NCBI GenBank assembly: GCA_018376445.1
Contig: JAHABL010000009.1
Location: 58,885-122,884, forward strand
From: Mycobacteriales bacterium
Lineage (GTDB): Bacteria; Actinomycetota; Actinomycetes; Mycobacteriales; Mycobacteriaceae
Length of the DNA: 64,000 nucleotides
Direction of reading: 5' to 3'
Shown: positions 61,408 through 64,000 of the stretch, one piece after another
Position numbering within the stretch: the stretch's first letter is position 1
Layout of the letters: each line of letters begins with the position of its first letter
Program-made: the position numbers and the translations under genes
The notes under the pieces: generated by a model
The model's input: only the letters and a program-made list of their open reading frames with translations
What the model was told of the DNA's origin: nothing
The model's database searches: none

Positions 61408-62463
61408 ATGATGACCGAAACAATGCTCGCAGAGCGTTTTCACGCAGCGGATCGCTCGATCTCCCTAGAGGAAATCCCGATCCCACATCCCGGCCCCGGT
61501 GAAGTACTCATCAAAGTTGCTTACTGCGGCATCTGCCACTCCGACCTCAGCCTTATCAGCGGTGCATTCCCCGCTGAGCTCCCCGTCGTCACACAAGGCC
61601 ACGAAGCCTCTGGCGTCATTGTCGAACTAGGACCCGGTGTCACCGGATGGAAAGAAGGCGACCGCGTTATTCCCTCAGCTGGCCGCCCCTGCGGTAAATG
61701 CCGCAAATGCCGCCGCGGAGCCTACATCGACTGCCTCGACTTGCACCTCATGTCCTTCGCCTACGACGGCGCCTGGGCTGAATACCACGTAGCCCAGTCG
61801 TCAGGTCTGACGAAAATTCCCGACAATGTCCCCCTGGACCAGGCAGCACTACTCGCAGATGCTGTGTCCACTCCCTATGCCGCAGTAGTTCGCACCGGCA
61901 AAGTCCACATGGGTAATTCTGTCGCCGTGTGGGGTGTTGGTGGCGTCGGCGCACACCTCGTCCAACTCTCCAAGCTAGCCGGCGGTGTTCCTGTTATCGC
62001 CATCGACCTCAACGACGCAGTGCTTGAACGCGCCAAACGGCTCGGCGCAGACTTCACCCTCCGAAGCGACGACCCCGAGTTAATGCAGAAGATTGAGGAT
62101 ATTACCGACGGACGCATGATCGATGTCGCCTTCGATGCCGTCGGTATTACCCCCACCCTGCGCGCCTGTGTCGAGTCTCTCGACGTTGACGGACGCGCCG
62201 TCTCGGTCGGCCTCTCCGATCAAGAAATTGACGGTGGCCCCTTCCTCAACTTCAACCTCCATCGCAAGCAGATCCTTGGCCACCTCGGATACAAGAGCCA
62301 GGACATCGCCATGCTTGCAGAAATGCTGTCCTACGGGAGGCTGGATCTTTCGGAGTCCATCACCAAAGTCATTCCACTCACTGAGATCAAGCAAGGTATC
62401 GACGACCTGAAGAACCACCGCGGCAACCCCATCCGTATCCTCGTCAAACCTGGAGAGGATTAA
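61408..62463 (+). CDS. Zinc-dependent alcohol dehydrogenase
   Basis: 351 aa. Catalytic zinc ligands: CGICHSDLS (Cys) and GHEASGV (His-Glu). The structural zinc loop is CGKCRKCRRGAYIDC at about residues 94-108. The Rossmann NAD site is AVWGVGGVGAHLVQL. Resembles bacterial medium-chain ADHs of the AdhA/Rv1862 type. Role: reduction of aldehydes or oxidation of primary alcohols with NAD. The CRP-like site upstream suggests carbon or energy-status control. ATG 61408 or 61411. Confidence 0.9.
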   Translation: MMTETMLAERFHAADRSISLEEIPIPHPGPGEVLIKVAYCGICHSDLSLISGAFPAELPVVTQGHEASGVIVELGPGVTGWKEGDRVIPSAGRPCGKCRKCRRGAYIDCLDLHLMSFAYDGAWAEYHVAQSSGLTKIPDNVPLDQAALLADAVSTPYAAVVRTGKVHMGNSVAVWGVGGVGAHLVQLSKLAGGVPVIAIDLNDAVLERAKRLGADFTLRSDDPELMQKIEDITDGRMIDVAFDAVGITPTLRACVESLDVDGRAVSVGLSDQEIDGGPFLNFNLHRKQILGHLGYKSQDIAMLAEMLSYGRLDLSESITKVIPLTEIKQGIDDLKNHRGNPIRILVKPGED

Positions 62464-62541
62464 GCTACGCCGAAGCGGATCGCCTGCCCGATCATCCGCA
62501 CGTCGACGTAACTCCCTCGATGGCATTGCCCGTTGTACGCT

Positions 62542-62584
62542 CAGCTGGGGTGCTACCACTTCACTCGTGGCAGCACCCCAGCTG
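62542..62584 (+). terminator. adh terminator
   Basis: 18-base arms CAGCTGGGGTGCTACCAC/GTGGCAGCACCCCAGCTG with one mismatch, a 7-base loop, then CTTTATATA. Confidence 0.85.
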
Positions 62585-62920
62585 CTTTATATAGTTGACT
62601 ACACGCTCGACAAAATGCTCGCTACACATTGAAGCGGAATTCGACGGAGTGTCGTCGATAAATAACTATTCGATGCGCAAAGTACAACGAAATACCGCTA
62701 GAAACAGACAACATATGGGGGTGCACAGAAACACATATAGGTTCTGCGGAAAACCTATAGGGTGCGTCGCTAAAAACCGCTGTGCGCGAAAAACATAAAG
62801 GGTTTACGGACCCGGTCCCAGACCCCTCAATACTCTGAGCCGGAAGAATGGAAAGTGGAAGGTTGATGTATCCCCACTATTTATTTTTTCCGTTTTTCGG
62901 AGTACATCGGGAGCTACAAC
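62585..62920. other. AT-rich gap before the accessory end
   Basis: About 335 bases with no gene recognised. It holds a palindrome at 62736-62759 (TATAGGTT, 8-base spacer, AACCTATA) and AT-rich tracts near 62880. No insertion-sequence ends or attachment site could be identified. Confidence 0.35.
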
Positions 62921-63340
62921 TGCGGACCAGCTCTGTGTGAACTAGATGAGAAGGCGCAGCAGCGAATCATCGACGCTGGACAGTTGGTGCTGCGGGCACG
63001 CGAGCGGCACCCCCAGCGGTCACTCGCGGAGCACTACAACCCGTTATCGATGGACCCAATTCTGCTCAAGGCCCACAACAACTTGGACCGGGAAGTCGAT
63101 AAGGCTTTCGATGTGGCACGCAAACTCACCAACGAGCGCCAGCGCCAGGAGCTACTGTTCGCCAGCTACGGGGAGTTGGCGAGGGGCTATGTCTCCTCGC
63201 TTTCATCAAAATCGAAACCACCAGCAGGGTCGTTCCCCGTGCGGGTGATTTTGATCGGTCCCGCTGCTGGGTGTAGAACCCTGTCGCTGGCAACGCCGGG
63301 AACTATGACTGTGCCCGACGAGAACACGTCACTGCCATAA
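62921..63340 (+). pseudogene. C-terminal remnant of an MmeI-like class I SAM-dependent DNA methyltransferase
   Basis: Frame-2 reading, after an in-frame stop at 62864, gives CGPALCELDEKAQQRIIDAG, then HPQRSLAEHYNPLSMDPILL and AFDVARKLTNERQRQELLFASYGEL. This matches the extreme C-terminus of large Eco57I/MmeI-type methylase (COG1002) proteins, such as YDPL-x-M-x-P-x-L-x-KAH-x-x-LD. The catalytic NPPY domain is missing upstream, so the gene is a fragment. Likely debris of a restriction-modification or mobile region. Confidence 0.7.
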
Positions 63341-63410
63341 CGCGGCTCACGGTAGACGAACATGGGTCGTTCACTACTACTGGTGGATTTCGGTTTTGGT
63401 GGTGGGGGGA

Positions 63411-64000
63411 TTACCGCCGCCGGCCTCGATTTTTCCGTTGAGGAGGGCGTTGACTACTTCCCGATTGTGAAATGGGCCGATGGCGCGGTGAAGAGGAACC
63501 AGTCACCTGGAAGAGATCGATCCAGTCGCTGGTGTGCAATCTGGGAGGTAGGGTTGCGGGGTCGATTCCTCGCGAGCGCAACCATGATTGTGTCTCTGAA
63601 CGTGATGAAAACAACCCTGCCCTTCGGAGAATTTCCCCTATCCCGCGTCCCCGGGCGGTGAAAACGGTGTGCACCATCGCCTGAAAGGCTTTGCGTTGCT
63701 CTATCGGGATCTTCGGGTCACCCACCCGGCGGATCACTAAGATCCCCCCGTCAACGTTTGGCTGTGGCCGGAAAGCAGACCTTGGTACTCGGGAACCAAG
63801 GTGAAACGTGAACCATGGGGACCACTGAGCTGTCATCATCGTGCTTGCACCTACCCCGGCCCGGCGGCGAGCGACTTCCCACTGCATGAGGAGTACAGCG
63901 GCAGTCCATGCCGGCGCATGCAACAACTTTCGAAGAATGGCAGTGGTGAGGTGAAAGGGAATGTTTCCCACAATGACGCAGGGAGTGGCGGGTAACGGGA
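63411..64000 (-). CDS. erm(X): Erm(X)-type 23S rRNA adenine-N6-methyltransferase, partial (N-terminus beyond window)
   Basis: 196 residues visible, from the SAM-fold N-P-I-P-F region to the natural stop. The motif IV NIPF in CVIVGNIPFHLTTAIL is followed by LLMQWEVARRRAGVG, WFTFHLGSRVPR and FRPQPNVDGGILVIRR. The C-terminal targeting domain includes ARGRGIGEILRRAGLFSS and ends in a basic KNRGRRR. It matches my memory of corynebacterial Erm(X) closely, with a few substitutions. Role: dimethylates A2058 of 23S rRNA, giving macrolide-lincosamide-streptogramin B resistance. Acquired gene; continues past position 64000. Confidence 0.9.
   Translation of the reverse strand, partial: PLPATPCVIVGNIPFHLTTAILRKLLHAPAWTAAVLLMQWEVARRRAGVGASTMMTAQWSPWFTFHLGSRVPRSAFRPQPNVDGGILVIRRVGDPKIPIEQRKAFQAMVHTVFTARGRGIGEILRRAGLFSSRSETQSWLRSRGIDPATLPPRLHTSDWIDLFQVTGSSSPRHRPISQSGSSQRPPQRKNRGRRR

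Noticed and set aside
62595..62798. 67-aa ORF after adh
   Set aside because: Composition and lack of start signals suggest non-coding DNA.

Overview
This window is a chromosomal segment of a high-GC Gram-positive bacterium of the order Mycobacteriales (Corynebacterium/Mycobacterium relatives). From memory, gene content and order follow the Mycobacterium tuberculosis stretch typA-lpqW-mshB-fdxC-dapC ... dapD-dapE ... gpgS ... glgA-glgC ... sigE-rseA-tatB ... mrp ... corA ... kgd ... deaD (about Rv1165 to Rv1255). Other lineage marks are an E2-E1 fused 2-oxoglutarate decarboxylase (Kgd/OdhA), mycothiol (MshB), methylglucose lipopolysaccharide (GpgS) and LpqW. The pyruvate formate-lyase pair PflB/PflA, an adjacent class I fumarase and an ADH point to a fermentative, facultative or anaerobic lifestyle. 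Lawsonella clevelandensis or a close relative is my best guess, but the species is inferred and not proven.

Layout: 1-6.4 kb is a tightly coupled four-gene minus-strand operon: SNF2 helicase, SWIM-finger protein, Mre11-like nuclease and Rad50-like ATPase (cut by the window edge). 6.5-13 kb holds an HNH nuclease, DeaD RNA helicase, MFS exporter, M20 peptidase and TetR regulator. 13.2-25 kb is central metabolism and transport: Kgd, MetE, an orphan solute-binding lipoprotein, malic enzyme, RmlC-like epimerase, CorA and ApbE. 25-31 kb has an MgtE-N/CBS protein, DUF1003 protein, Mrp, TatB, SigE with its anti-sigma factor, and a methyltransferase. 31-42 kb covers glycogen/maltosyl (GlgC, GlgA), an RlmA-like methyltransferase, small actinobacterial proteins, GpgS, LOG, DapE, DapD, an amino-acid permease and DapC. 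42-48 kb is a minus-strand run typA-lpqW-mshB-fdxC-dapC. 48-53 kb has PutP, FumC (class II) and a class I fumarase. 53.2-55.4 kb is a low-GC PIF1-like/BRCT helicase gene lying between two near-identical terminator repeats. 55.5-62.5 kb has PflA/PflB, a DUF2218 protein, Hsp20, a class III sirtuin and an alcohol dehydrogenase. 62.6-64 kb is an accessory end with a decayed DNA-methyltransferase tail and an Erm(X)-type 23S rRNA methylase running off the window.

How it works together: lysine/peptidoglycan synthesis (DapC, DapD, DapE), glycogen and methylglucan synthesis (GlgC, GlgA, GpgS), envelope stress (SigE, RseA, TatB) and a C4-acid/fermentation set (malic enzyme, two fumarases, Kgd, PFL, ADH). 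Regulatory signals visible by eye include a DtxR/IdeR-like box on the class I fumarase promoter, an HspR (HAIR) operator on the hsp20 promoter, CRP/GlxR-like sites upstream of pflB and adh, a McbR-like site at metE, and several genes whose -10 element lies 6-7 bases before the start codon (leaderless mRNAs). No tRNA, rRNA, CRISPR array or complete insertion sequence was recognised.
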